Positions 36,491-47,249 of a stretch of 64,000 nt of DNA are shown piece by piece (position 1 is the stretch's first letter; each line of letters begins with the position of its first letter). A model generated the notes under the pieces. It ran no database searches and had not been told where the DNA came from. It was given only the letters and a program-made list of their open reading frames with translations. Made by a program: the position numbers and the translations under genes. Source of the stretch: Promicromonospora sp. Populi (GTDB lineage: Bacteria; Actinomycetota; Actinomycetes; Actinomycetales; Cellulomonadaceae); NCBI RefSeq assembly GCF_041081105.1, contig NZ_CP163528.1, positions 124,001-188,000 on the forward strand, given 5' to 3'.

Positions 36491-37750
36491 TCAGGCCGGT
36501 GGCGTGAACGCCCGCTCCGTCTCCGCGCCCACCACGTCCAGCGCGACGCCCACGTACGACTGGGTCCCGATCATCAAGCACCCACCGCCCTCGGCGCGGG
36601 CGGTCTCCACACCCAGCGTGAGTGCGGTTCGTGCGTCCAGGACGTTGTCGTGCAGGGCCTCGGCCTTGGTGAACGTCAGGTAGTCGTCTGCTCGTGACGG
36701 GATCACCCGCTCGAAACCCCGAAGTTCCGCGAAGCAAGCCGCAACGTCCTTGGTATCGGGGAAGCTGGCCACCACCGTGTCCAAGCGGCCATGCCGCCGC
36801 AGGTAGTCCGCCACGGTGGCGGCCACACCCTCGGGTGAGATCGCGCCGTCGATCATCACGGGCACGTCTCCGAGCGTGTGTCGGCTCAGCCGACCGGGAA
36901 CGCGCACGCTCACCAGTGCGGCTGCGGCCCGGTTGTCGTCGACCTGCCAGCCGAGAACGGAGGCCAGCGCTCGGGCGGCCGCCTCTCCGGCCGCGGCGTT
37001 CAGCCGGGTGATCGGTGCGAGCCGGTCAGGTGCCGACGTCGGAGTTTGCGGGGTCACGGTCACGATGCGTGTTCCGAACTTCGCTGCGGTCTCCTCGACG
37101 ATCGCCGTGACCTCTGCGTCCTGAGCGACCGTCACGATCGTCCGCGTCGCAGGCCCGACGACACCGAGCAGGTCCCGCGCCACATCATCCAGCGTGGGGC
37201 CGAGCTGCTCGCCGTGCTCGTAGAACACCTTCGTCACCGCGACCACGAGAGGCTCGAACAGGCTCACCTCGTCGGATCGTCCGCCGAGCCCTTCCTCCAG
37301 CACCAGCGCATCTGCGCCCCGAGCTGCAGCCCAGGCAGCACCCGTGATCGTGAACGACCCGGTGGGTGACAGGTACCCAAGGCCCGACGGCGGGACCGAC
37401 GCCCGAGCCCGGGCCAGCGACTGGGCGACCTGCTCGTACTCCTCGTTTGGGATGGCCATGCCGTCGAACCGCATCCGTTCCCGGTTCGTCCGCAGGCCGG
37501 GCGAGGAGACCAGCCCGACGTGGGCAAGGCGGTCCGCAACCTGACCGGAGGAGAGCGTTGCGGCCGCGTGCACCGCCGTCGTCCCCTTGCCCTTGGAACC
37601 CACGACCGCAAGCACAGGCGGCGTGTTGTCCCACGTACCGAGGACCTGGCCGACTGCCCGCGCACGTTCCAGGGACCGGCGCGTGTCAGGTCGCTTGTTG
37701 CTCCACTCCTCGAAAAAAGGAGTGTCTCCGGGAAGGTGCTGAGCGGTCAC
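36491..37750 (-). CDS. FolC/Mur-family ATP-dependent ligase paralogue of unknown substrate
   Basis: 419 residues. It has the Mur ligase P-loop AVVGSKGKGTTAVHAAATLS (compare FolC GTNGKSS), the folylpolyglutamate-synthase-like stretch VGLVSSPGLRTNRERMRFDG, then LVLEEGLGGRSDEVSLFEP. A C-terminal domain with VPVMIDGAISPEGVAATVADYL replaces the usual VDVAHNPAG of FolC. Typical dihydrofolate contacts are weak and a real folC lies 2 kb away, so folate is an unlikely substrate. The likely reaction is ATP-driven amide bond formation. Its ATG overlaps the stop of the upstream amidohydrolase-like gene by four bases, so ligase and hydrolase are made together. A decayed copy of its 3' end lies at 34467-34615. 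Confidence 0.75.
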   Translation of the reverse strand: MTAQHLPGDTPFFEEWSNKRPDTRRSLERARAVGQVLGTWDNTPPVLAVVGSKGKGTTAVHAAATLSSGQVADRLAHVGLVSSPGLRTNRERMRFDGMAIPNEEYEQVAQSLARARASVPPSGLGYLSPTGSFTITGAAWAAARGADALVLEEGLGGRSDEVSLFEPLVVAVTKVFYEHGEQLGPTLDDVARDLLGVVGPATRTIVTVAQDAEVTAIVEETAAKFGTRIVTVTPQTPTSAPDRLAPITRLNAAAGEAAARALASVLGWQVDDNRAAAALVSVRVPGRLSRHTLGDVPVMIDGAISPEGVAATVADYLRRHGRLDTVVASFPDTKDVAACFAELRGFERVIPSRADDYLTFTKAEALHDNVLDARTALTLGVETARAEGGGCLMIGTQSYVGVALDVVGAETERAFTPPA

Positions 37751-39663
37751 CTGACTACCCTCTCACCGCCTCGACCAGGCTCAGGACCAGGGGTACCGGA
37801 TGGCTCCGCCATCTGCTCCACCCAGTGCTTGTCGACTCGCGCACGGCTTCGTGGTTGCGGGATCCGCAAGCGTGCCAGAGCGAACACGGACATCAGTGCC
37901 GTGCCGAGGCCTAAGGCCCCCCAATGGGGGTCGGGCAGCGCAGCGCCCGCCAGGACCAGGCTGGCCAGCGGGACAACCAGGGAGTTGAGGTTTCCCACCA
38001 GCACCGGCCGCAGCCGACGACGCACGGTGACGACCGTCGCCACCGGCGCGCCCAGCTGATCACGTAGACGCGTCGACATGCGGACCGTTACGTGTGGCGA
38101 TATCCCCTCGGGCAGGTCGGGCCACAGGCGGTTGACGCGCTGCATGTCCTTCATCGATTGGGTCGGCGACCCCGATGTCGGCGGGTCGTGGTCTGCGACC
38201 GCGAGCGCAACAACCTCGCGACCACCCCACCGGACGAGCACCTGCTGACCCGACTCGATACCGATGCGATCGAAGACCGCGGCGTGGAGGGTGACGATCG
38301 AAGTTCCGTCGTCGCCGGCGTGCGCCTGAATTACCCGGGCGGAGAACTCCGGGGCGCGGAAGAGTGCGCGCCACAAACGTTCCATGGTGCGGTCGACGGC
38401 GTCGTTCACCCTCTGGAGCCGGTCAGCCTGAACGCCGTGCCTGACCACGTCGGGCGCAGCGGCAACAAGGGCTACGAGCTGGTTGTCGGTTGCGCGGTCG
38501 GAGGCCGTGAGGAGCCGGAGCTGGTATGCGAGCCGGACGGTACCCGGCCGGACGTGGTCACGCGGCACCGCTTGCACCCAGGCCGTGACGCCGCCCTGCA
38601 CCAGGAGATATGTGCCCGGCTTGATGTCCGCCGGGTTGACCTGCACCTCGTCCGCGCTCGGCATGTCGTCGACCAAGGCGGAATACGTGGACAGCTGTTT
38701 GATCGGCGGCACCTGCACCGAGACCGACATCGCACCGCTCACAGCGGCGCGCAGCCGGCGGCTCACCCCGACCTGGCCGGGGGAGATGCTGCGGGCCGCT
38801 TCGGGGATCCCGTCGGCCGCTGCGCTCCATGCCCAGGCGACGGTGGCGTGGTCGTCTGCGGTAACCGTGATGGGCACTGGCCCGTTCGTCCCGGGCAGCA
38901 GGTCGGGGTGCACGACGGCGGTCGGCAGCCCCGAGGCGATCTTGAGTGGCACGGTCGCCAGGCCGGGCGACGTCGGAGAGGTCAGCTGCTCGAGGGCGGC
39001 GACCAAGGCAGAGACGAGATCGGCTAGCGCTGGGGGCTTCCCCGACGGTGGTCGCAGGTGTGCTCCGATCTCGATCTGCACCGCCGGGATACCGCGCTCC
39101 TGGGCGAACGACGTGACGGTGGTCGGACGCATGGCGTCGAACACCGCGTTCGTGGTGACACGCAGGTCGCTGCTGTCCAGGGCGGCGACGACAGGGGCGG
39201 GCGCCGGTCCCGTGCCGGTACCGAGGTCGACGTCGGACTCCGCCCGGCTGCGCATACCGTGCAGGTCGATGACTGCTGTCGGCCGCAGCGCGGCCAGGCG
39301 TTCCTTGAGCGGATGCTCCTCGTCGTAGTTCGCATCCCCCGGCGTGCTCAGCGCGACGAGTGCCGTGCAGCCGGTCACCTGCGCAAGGAGTACGGCAAGA
39401 CCGCCAGTCCCTCGGTCCGCAACCTTCGTGGCGCCGTCCCGCTCATGGTTGGTCGCATGCGCGGCGGTGACCACGATGTCCGGGTACGTGGACCCGATGA
39501 TCTCGAACAGGCCCGGTGTCGGCTCCGACACACTCTCGGCGATCGACGGCGGCCAGGGCGGGTTCCCGCCTTCGTACCTGTCCTGGCTGAAGATCTGCTC
39601 GAAACCCAGCCAGCGGGCCGCGAGGTCGTCGGCCGCGTTCGACGTCTGCTGCTCGTCCGACAC
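37747..39663 (-). CDS. Unusual multidomain protein: N-formylglutamate-amidohydrolase-like domain, two double-psi-barrel-like domains, C-terminal membrane hairpin
   Basis: 638 residues from GTG 39663. Residues about 50-230 resemble the zinc-dependent FGase/poly-gamma-glutamate hydrolase group: VVTAAHATNHERDGATKVAD, then an acidic GDANYDEEHPLKERL, then AVIDLHGMRSR with a second His pair, then AVQIEIGAHLR. Two later segments look like Cdc48-N/double-psi barrels (PVPITVTADDHATVAWAW...VSRRLRAAVSG, and IGIESGQQVLVRWGGREVVA...VRMSTRLRDQLG). Near the C-terminus are two hydrophobic helices (NSLVVPLASLVLAGAALP; WGALGLGTALMSVFALARL) and a basic tail. It is coupled to the ligase gene by a four-base overlap. 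It would be a membrane-tethered amidase facing the cytoplasm that may undo or act on what the ligase makes. I know no described system with this pair. Confidence 0.7.
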   Translation of the reverse strand: MSDEQQTSNAADDLAARWLGFEQIFSQDRYEGGNPPWPPSIAESVSEPTPGLFEIIGSTYPDIVVTAAHATNHERDGATKVADRGTGGLAVLLAQVTGCTALVALSTPGDANYDEEHPLKERLAALRPTAVIDLHGMRSRAESDVDLGTGTGPAPAPVVAALDSSDLRVTTNAVFDAMRPTTVTSFAQERGIPAVQIEIGAHLRPPSGKPPALADLVSALVAALEQLTSPTSPGLATVPLKIASGLPTAVVHPDLLPGTNGPVPITVTADDHATVAWAWSAAADGIPEAARSISPGQVGVSRRLRAAVSGAMSVSVQVPPIKQLSTYSALVDDMPSADEVQVNPADIKPGTYLLVQGGVTAWVQAVPRDHVRPGTVRLAYQLRLLTASDRATDNQLVALVAAAPDVVRHGVQADRLQRVNDAVDRTMERLWRALFRAPEFSARVIQAHAGDDGTSIVTLHAAVFDRIGIESGQQVLVRWGGREVVALAVADHDPPTSGSPTQSMKDMQRVNRLWPDLPEGISPHVTVRMSTRLRDQLGAPVATVVTVRRRLRPVLVGNLNSLVVPLASLVLAGAALPDPHWGALGLGTALMSVFALARLRIPQPRSRARVDKHWVEQMAEPSGTPGPEPGRGGERVVR

Positions 39664-39708
39664 CTACTGAGCCCCCGCACGAGATCGGCAACGTTGATTC
39701 CGGAACCC

Positions 39709-39714
39709 TATCCT
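39709..39714 (+). promoter_or_regulatory. -10 element of folC (leaderless)
   Basis: TATCCT, then CGTCAC, then the GTG start: the six-base spacing puts the transcription start on the start codon. It lies in the 57-base divergent gap between folC and the amidohydrolase-like gene. Confidence 0.55.
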
Positions 39715-39720
39715 CGTCAC

Positions 39721-41064
39721 GTGGACGAAGCCTTTGAAGCAGTACGCCGCGAGATCGCGGCACGTGCCCCCGAATTCGACATCGACCCCACCATGGCCCG
39801 CGTCCAACGCGTCCTGGAGCTGCTCGGCGACCCGCAGCGCGCCTACCGGACCGTCCACATCACCGGGACCAACGGCAAGTCCTCCACGGCCCGCATGGTC
39901 GAGCGCCTCGTGCGCGAGCACGGCCTGCGCACCGGCCGCTTCACGTCCCCGCACCTCACGAGCGTCACCGAGCGCATCGCCGTGGACGGCGAGCCCCTCA
40001 CCCAGGAGCGGTTCGTCGAGGTGTTCGAGGACGTCGCGCCCTACATCGGCGTCGCCGACCGCGAGTCCCAGGAGCAGGGCGGGCCTGCCCTGAGCTTCTT
40101 CGAGGTGCTCACCGTCATGGCGTTCGCCGCGTTCGCGGACGCGCCCGTCGACGTCGCGATCGTCGAGGTCGGCATGGGCGGCCGGTGGGACTCCACCAAC
40201 GTCGTCGACGGCGAGGTCGCCGTCATCACCCCCATCGCCATGGACCACGAGCGCTGGCTCGGCTCCACCCTGGACGAGATCGCCACCGAGAAGGCCGGCA
40301 TCATCAAGGACGGCGCCGTCGCTGTCATCGCCGACCAGCTCGACGCCGCCATCGAACCGATCCTCGCCCGCGCCCAGAAGGTGGGCGCCCACCTGATCCG
40401 CGAGGGAATCGACCTCGAGGTCGCGGACCGGCGCATCGCCGTCGGCGGACAGCTGGTCGACCTGCGCACACCCGCCGGCCTCTACACCGAGATCTTCCTG
40501 CCCCTGCACGGCGCCCACCAGGCACACAACGCGCTGCTGGCGCTCGCGGCCACCGAGGCCCTGATCAGCGGCGGGCGCGCGCTCGGCGCGGAGATCGTCG
40601 AGGCGGCGTTCGGCGACGTCGACGCGCCCGGTCGCCTCGAGGTGGTGCGGACCAGCCCCACGGTGGTGGTCGACGTCGCGCACAACCCCGCCGGCGCCGA
40701 GGCCCTGGTGGACGCGCTGGAGGAGTCGTTCAACCTGTCGCACATCGTGGCCGTCGTCGCCGTCATGGCCGACAAGGACGCCGAGGGGCTCCTGTCCGTG
40801 CTGGAGCCCACGGTCGCGGAGATCGTCGTCACGCGGAACTCCTCGGACCGGTCGGCGGACCCGGAGGATCTCGCGGAGGTGGCGCGGGAGGTCTTCGGCG
40901 ATGAGCGCGTGCACGTGGCCGGCCGCCTGGACGAGGCGCTGCAGATCGCGACGGATCTCGCCGAGGCCACCGACCGGCACGGCAGCGGAGTCGGCACGGG
41001 AGTGCTCGTCACCGGGTCGGTCGTCACGGTCGCCGACACCCGCATCCTGGTCGGCCGCGGCTGA
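39721..41064 (+). CDS. folC: Bifunctional folylpolyglutamate synthase / dihydrofolate synthase
   Basis: 447 residues from GTG 39721. It adds glutamate to dihydropteroate and folates. Motifs: P-loop HITGTNGKSSTARMVERL, FTSPHLTSVTERI, VEVGMGGRWDSTNVVDG, ITPIAMDHERWLG, EKAGIIKDG and the C-terminal VVVDVAHNPAGAEAL. The carboxylatable lysine is in TEKAGI. In related actinobacteria folC follows ileS directly and precedes DUF4233 and ndk; here about 20 kb and 5 kb of other DNA lie on its two sides. A longer in-frame reading from 39058 crosses the divergent gene and is not real. Confidence 0.96.
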   Translation: MDEAFEAVRREIAARAPEFDIDPTMARVQRVLELLGDPQRAYRTVHITGTNGKSSTARMVERLVREHGLRTGRFTSPHLTSVTERIAVDGEPLTQERFVEVFEDVAPYIGVADRESQEQGGPALSFFEVLTVMAFAAFADAPVDVAIVEVGMGGRWDSTNVVDGEVAVITPIAMDHERWLGSTLDEIATEKAGIIKDGAVAVIADQLDAAIEPILARAQKVGAHLIREGIDLEVADRRIAVGGQLVDLRTPAGLYTEIFLPLHGAHQAHNALLALAATEALISGGRALGAEIVEAAFGDVDAPGRLEVVRTSPTVVVDVAHNPAGAEALVDALEESFNLSHIVAVVAVMADKDAEGLLSVLEPTVAEIVVTRNSSDRSADPEDLAEVAREVFGDERVHVAGRLDEALQIATDLAEATDRHGSGVGTGVLVTGSVVTVADTRILVGRG

Positions 41065-41180
41065 CTGCACCAGGGCGAGGCTGTACTCCCGCCGACCACG
41101 TGGTGTTACATGAACCTGAGGGGACTTGTCCGTGGGCCCGGCGCCGTCGCCGGGCCGCACCGCCCCGCGAGGAGGCCGCC

Positions 41181-42176
41181 GTGAAGAAGCTGCTGAACGA
41201 TCCTGCCGACGCCGTCGCCGACTCCCTGGCCGGTTTCGCGCTCGCACACTCCGACCTGGTCCGGGTCAGTACCCTGCCCGTGTTCGTCAGCCGCGCCGGG
41301 GGTGCGGTGACCGGCAAGGTGGGGCTGGTCAGCGGCGGCGGGGCGGGGCACGAGCCACTGCACGCGGGTTTTGTGGGCGACGGCATGCTCGACGCCGCCG
41401 TCCCGGGCGCCGTGTTCACCTCTCCGACGCCGGACCAGATCCTGCCCGCGATCCAGGCGGCCGACGGCGGCGCCGGGGTGCTCACGATCGTCAAGAACTA
41501 CACGGGCGACGTGCTCAACTTCGAGACCGCCGTGGAGCTCGCCGAGGCAGATGACATCCAGGTCGCCTCGGTGCTCGTGAACGACGACGTCGCCGTCGAG
41601 GACTCGCTCTACACCGCCGGACGGCGCGGCGTGGCCGGCACCGTCGCCGTCGAGAAGATCGCCGGCGCGGCCGCCGACCGGGGCGTCGACCTGGCGGGCG
41701 TGACCGCCGTCGCGCAGCGAGTCATCGCGAACGTCCGGACCATGGGCGTCGCCTTGGCCGCACCCACCGTGCCGCACGTGGGCCGGCCCAGCTTCGACCT
41801 GCCCGACGACGAGATCGAGGTGGGGATCGGTATCCACGGCGAGCCGGGCCGCCACCGGGTGCCGGCCGCCAGCGCCGACGAGGTGACGGAGATGCTCGTC
41901 ACCCCCGTCGCCGACGACCTCGCCCTGGCCAGGGGCGAGCGAGTGTTGCTGTTCGTCAACGGTATGGGGGGCACGCCGCTGTCCGAGCTCTACGTGGTCT
42001 ATGGTCGAGCGCGGCGCCTTCTCGAGGAGCGCGGCGTGACGGTCTCTCGCTCGCTCGTGGGCAACTACGTGACGTCCCTCGAGATGCAGGGGGCATCGGT
42101 CACGGTCCTCCGGCTGGACGACGAGCTGGAGGCCCTCTGGGACGCGCCGGTGAACACTGCAGCACTCCGGTGGTGA
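41181..42176 (+). CDS. dhaK: PTS-dependent dihydroxyacetone kinase, substrate-binding subunit DhaK
   Basis: 331 residues from GTG 41181 (GCGAGGAGG upstream). It binds dihydroxyacetone covalently through His219 in VGIGIHGEPGR. The glycine-rich VSGGGAGHEPLHAGFVG loop (50-66) forms the rest of the site. It starts KKLLNDPADAV as in known DhaK. It is the first of three genes; DhaL supplies ADP/ATP and DhaM the phosphoryl group, feeding glycerol-derived dihydroxyacetone into glycolysis as its phosphate. Confidence 0.96.
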   Translation: MKKLLNDPADAVADSLAGFALAHSDLVRVSTLPVFVSRAGGAVTGKVGLVSGGGAGHEPLHAGFVGDGMLDAAVPGAVFTSPTPDQILPAIQAADGGAGVLTIVKNYTGDVLNFETAVELAEADDIQVASVLVNDDVAVEDSLYTAGRRGVAGTVAVEKIAGAAADRGVDLAGVTAVAQRVIANVRTMGVALAAPTVPHVGRPSFDLPDDEIEVGIGIHGEPGRHRVPAASADEVTEMLVTPVADDLALARGERVLLFVNGMGGTPLSELYVVYGRARRLLEERGVTVSRSLVGNYVTSLEMQGASVTVLRLDDELEALWDAPVNTAALRW

Positions 42177-42197
42177 GATAAGGAAAGGTCTTCGGAA

Positions 42198-42881
42198 ATG
42201 GCGTTGGACGCGGACTGGGCGGAGCGATGGGTTCGCCGGACGGCGGACGCGATCGCGGACGCGAAGGACGAGCTCACGGAGCTCGACCGGCAGATCGGCG
42301 ACGGCGACCACGGCGAGAACCTGCACCGCGGCTTCCAGGCCGTGGTGGCGCGGCTCGACGACGCCGCGGCCGAGCCCGGGGCCGCCGACGAGCGGACCGT
42401 CGGCGACGTGCTGAAGCTCGTCGCGACGACGCTGATGTCCACGGTGGGCGGCGCGTCCGGCCCGCTGTACGGCACGGCTTACCTGCGGGCCGCCAAGGTG
42501 TCGGGCCGCACCGAGATCGACCAGCCGGCCGTCGTCGCCGTGCTGGAGGCCGCGCTCGAGGGTGTGTCCTCGCGTGGCAAGGCGACGGTGGGGGAGAAGA
42601 CGATGGTCGACGCCTGGCAGGCGGCGGTCGACGCGGCGGAGGCCGCGGCACGCGACGGCGGCTCGGAGGTCGACGTCCTGCGGGCCGCGGCCGAGGCCGC
42701 GGACAAGGCAGCGACGGGCACCATCCCGCTGATCGCCACCAAGGGCCGCGCCTCCTATCTCGGTGAGCGCAGCGCTGGGCACGAGGACCCGGGCGCACGG
42801 TCCACTGCGCTGGTCCTGGGCGCGGCGATGGCCGCGGCCCTGTCCGGGCCCGCCCCGGCCGACCCCCGCACCGCGGCATGA
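42198..42881 (+). CDS. dhaL: Dihydroxyacetone kinase ADP-binding subunit DhaL
   Basis: 227 residues. The two-Asp/one-His magnesium motif TELDRQIGDGDHGENLHRGF (about residues 28-47) is present, with GGASGPLYGTAYLRAA and GKATVGEKTMVDAWQ. An Ala/Asp-rich stretch follows, then KGRASYLGERSAGHEDPGAR. ADP stays bound and is rephosphorylated by DhaM. It starts 21 bases after dhaK, and its stop overlaps dhaM by four bases (ATGA). Confidence 0.96.
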   Translation: MALDADWAERWVRRTADAIADAKDELTELDRQIGDGDHGENLHRGFQAVVARLDDAAAEPGAADERTVGDVLKLVATTLMSTVGGASGPLYGTAYLRAAKVSGRTEIDQPAVVAVLEAALEGVSSRGKATVGEKTMVDAWQAAVDAAEAAARDGGSEVDVLRAAAEAADKAATGTIPLIATKGRASYLGERSAGHEDPGARSTALVLGAAMAAALSGPAPADPRTAA

Positions 42882-43645
42882 CGGCGCGTGTGGCCCTCGT
42901 CCTCGTCTCCCACTCCGCAGACCTGGCTCGCGGAGTGGTGGAGCTGGCCGAGCAGATGGCGCCCGACGTCCTGATCCGCGGCGTAGGCGGCGGGCCCGAC
43001 GGCGGGCTGGGTACCTCGCTCGACGCGGTCCAGAAGAGTCTTGCGGAGGTGCTGACACTCCTGGCCGACGGCGGGTCCGTCAACGGGGCCGACGACGGCG
43101 CACCGGTGGGCGCCTCGCCCGACGGCGGCGGGGTCGTCGTGCTCGGCGACCTCGGGTCCTCGGTGCTCACCGTCGAGTCGGCGTTGGAGCTGGACGAGTC
43201 TCTGGCCGAACGGGTGGTGCTGGCACGCGCCCCGTTCGTCGAGGGTGCGGTCGCCGCGGCCGTCACGGCGCACGGCGGCGCGGGCCTGGCCGCGGTGCTG
43301 GAGTCGGCTAACGCCTCGGTGCGGGTGTTCGCCGTGATCGAGGCGGCGCATGCGCTGGACGCGAACGCGGCGACGTCGGACGAGGACTCGCAGACCTCCC
43401 GCACCGTGACGGTGCGCAACCCGCTGGGCCTGCACGCCCGGCCGGCGGCACTCGTGTCGCGCAAGGTGGCCGAGCTGGGTGCGGTCATGACCATCGACGG
43501 CGTGGACGCCTCCAGCGTGCTGCAGCTCATGGCGCTCGGCGCCACGCAGGGTCGCGAGCTGCGCGTGGAGGCCACGGGGGAGCGGGCCGCGGAGGCGGTG
43601 GCGACCGTCGTCCAGATGATCGACGCCGGCTTCGGCGAGGTGTGA
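42878..43645 (+). CDS. dhaM: DhaM phosphotransfer subunit fused to HPr
   Basis: 255 residues. Residues 1-140 are the EIIA-Man-like DhaM domain with the phosphoryl-accepting His12 in LVLVSHSADLARG and GVGGGPDGGLGTS. Residues about 170-255 are an HPr domain with NPLGLHARPAALVSRKV. The fusion lets Enzyme I pass phosphate from PEP through the attached HPr to the DhaM His and on to DhaL-ADP. The Enzyme I gene is not in the window. Between the domains is an acidic linker. Confidence 0.93.
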   Translation: MTARVALVLVSHSADLARGVVELAEQMAPDVLIRGVGGGPDGGLGTSLDAVQKSLAEVLTLLADGGSVNGADDGAPVGASPDGGGVVVLGDLGSSVLTVESALELDESLAERVVLARAPFVEGAVAAAVTAHGGAGLAAVLESANASVRVFAVIEAAHALDANAATSDEDSQTSRTVTVRNPLGLHARPAALVSRKVAELGAVMTIDGVDASSVLQLMALGATQGRELRVEATGERAAEAVATVVQMIDAGFGEV

Positions 43646-43703
43646 CCGCCGTCTCACCTTTTTGCAGTTGATGTAATTTTGCGCGGGGTGCAAGAATTAA
43701 TGC

Positions 43704-46572
<2,869 letters not shown>

Positions 46573-46616
46573 TCTGCACGTTCTGGGGATGCTCGCGGCC
46601 CGGATAGGGTTGCCTC

Positions 46617-47090
46617 ATGACCGACGTCGCAGAGAAGACCCTGCCCACGGAGGCCACGACGCAGCCCGTGGCCGAGCGCACCCTCGTCCTCGTCAAGCCG
46701 GACGGCGTCCGCCGCGGCCTGTCGGGCGAGGTCCTGCGCCGCATCGAGACCAAGGGCTACACGCTGCGGGCCGTGGAGCTCAAGAGCGCCACCGCCGAGC
46801 TGCTCGCCGCGCACTACGCCGAGCACGAGGGCAAGCCGTTCTACGCCCCGCTCGTCGAGTTCATGATGTCGGGCCCCGTCCTGGCCGTCGTGGCCGAGGG
46901 CGAGGGTGTCATCCCCGGCTTCCGCTCGCTGGCGGGCGCGACCAACCCGACCGACGCCGCCCCCGGCACGATCCGCGGTGACCTGGGCCGCGACTGGGGC
47001 ACCAAGGTGCAGCAGAACCTGGTGCACGGCTCCGACTCGCCGGAGTCGGCAGCCCGCGAGATCGCCCTCTGGTTCCCGGAACTGGGCTAA
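46617..47090 (+). CDS. ndk: Nucleoside-diphosphate kinase
   Basis: 157 residues. It balances NTP pools by ping-pong phosphate transfer through His137 in QQNLVHGSDSPESA. Other marks are RTLVLVKPDGVRRGLSGEVL, FYAPLVEFMMSGPV and GTIRGDLGRD. A 20-residue N-terminal extension (TDVAEKTLPTEATTQPVAE) exceeds the usual about 140 residues. The ATG is kept because TAGGGT ends exactly six bases before it (leaderless start). A later internal start is possible but lacks support. Confidence 0.96.
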   Translation: MTDVAEKTLPTEATTQPVAERTLVLVKPDGVRRGLSGEVLRRIETKGYTLRAVELKSATAELLAAHYAEHEGKPFYAPLVEFMMSGPVLAVVAEGEGVIPGFRSLAGATNPTDAAPGTIRGDLGRDWGTKVQQNLVHGSDSPESAAREIALWFPELG

Positions 47091-47106
47091 CCCCCTCTTC
47101 ACTCCA

Positions 47107-47189
47107 CGTCCCCCTTTGTTGCGGGCGCGATCGTTGCGCCTAAAACGGGCGCGAGATCGCAACGGTCGCGCCCACAACAAAGGGGGACG
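47107..47189. terminator. Long inverted repeat (32-bp arms) between ndk and smc
   Basis: Arms 47107-47138 and 47158-47189 pair over 32 bp with one mismatch and one possible G-U pair, around a 19-base loop. It starts 17 bases after the ndk stop and isolates the leaderless smc promoter (TAGGCT, 47238-47243) from read-through. Confidence 0.78.
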
Positions 47190-47249
47190 CTTTGGCGTAT
47201 CCCGCCGTACGTCCGACGTTCGGCCCCTAGACACAGTTAGGCTCACCCA

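Noticed and set aside
39058-39720. Longer N-terminus for folC
   Set aside because: It crosses the divergent amidohydrolase-like gene; the GTG at 39721 has a -10 six bases upstream and begins the FolC fold.
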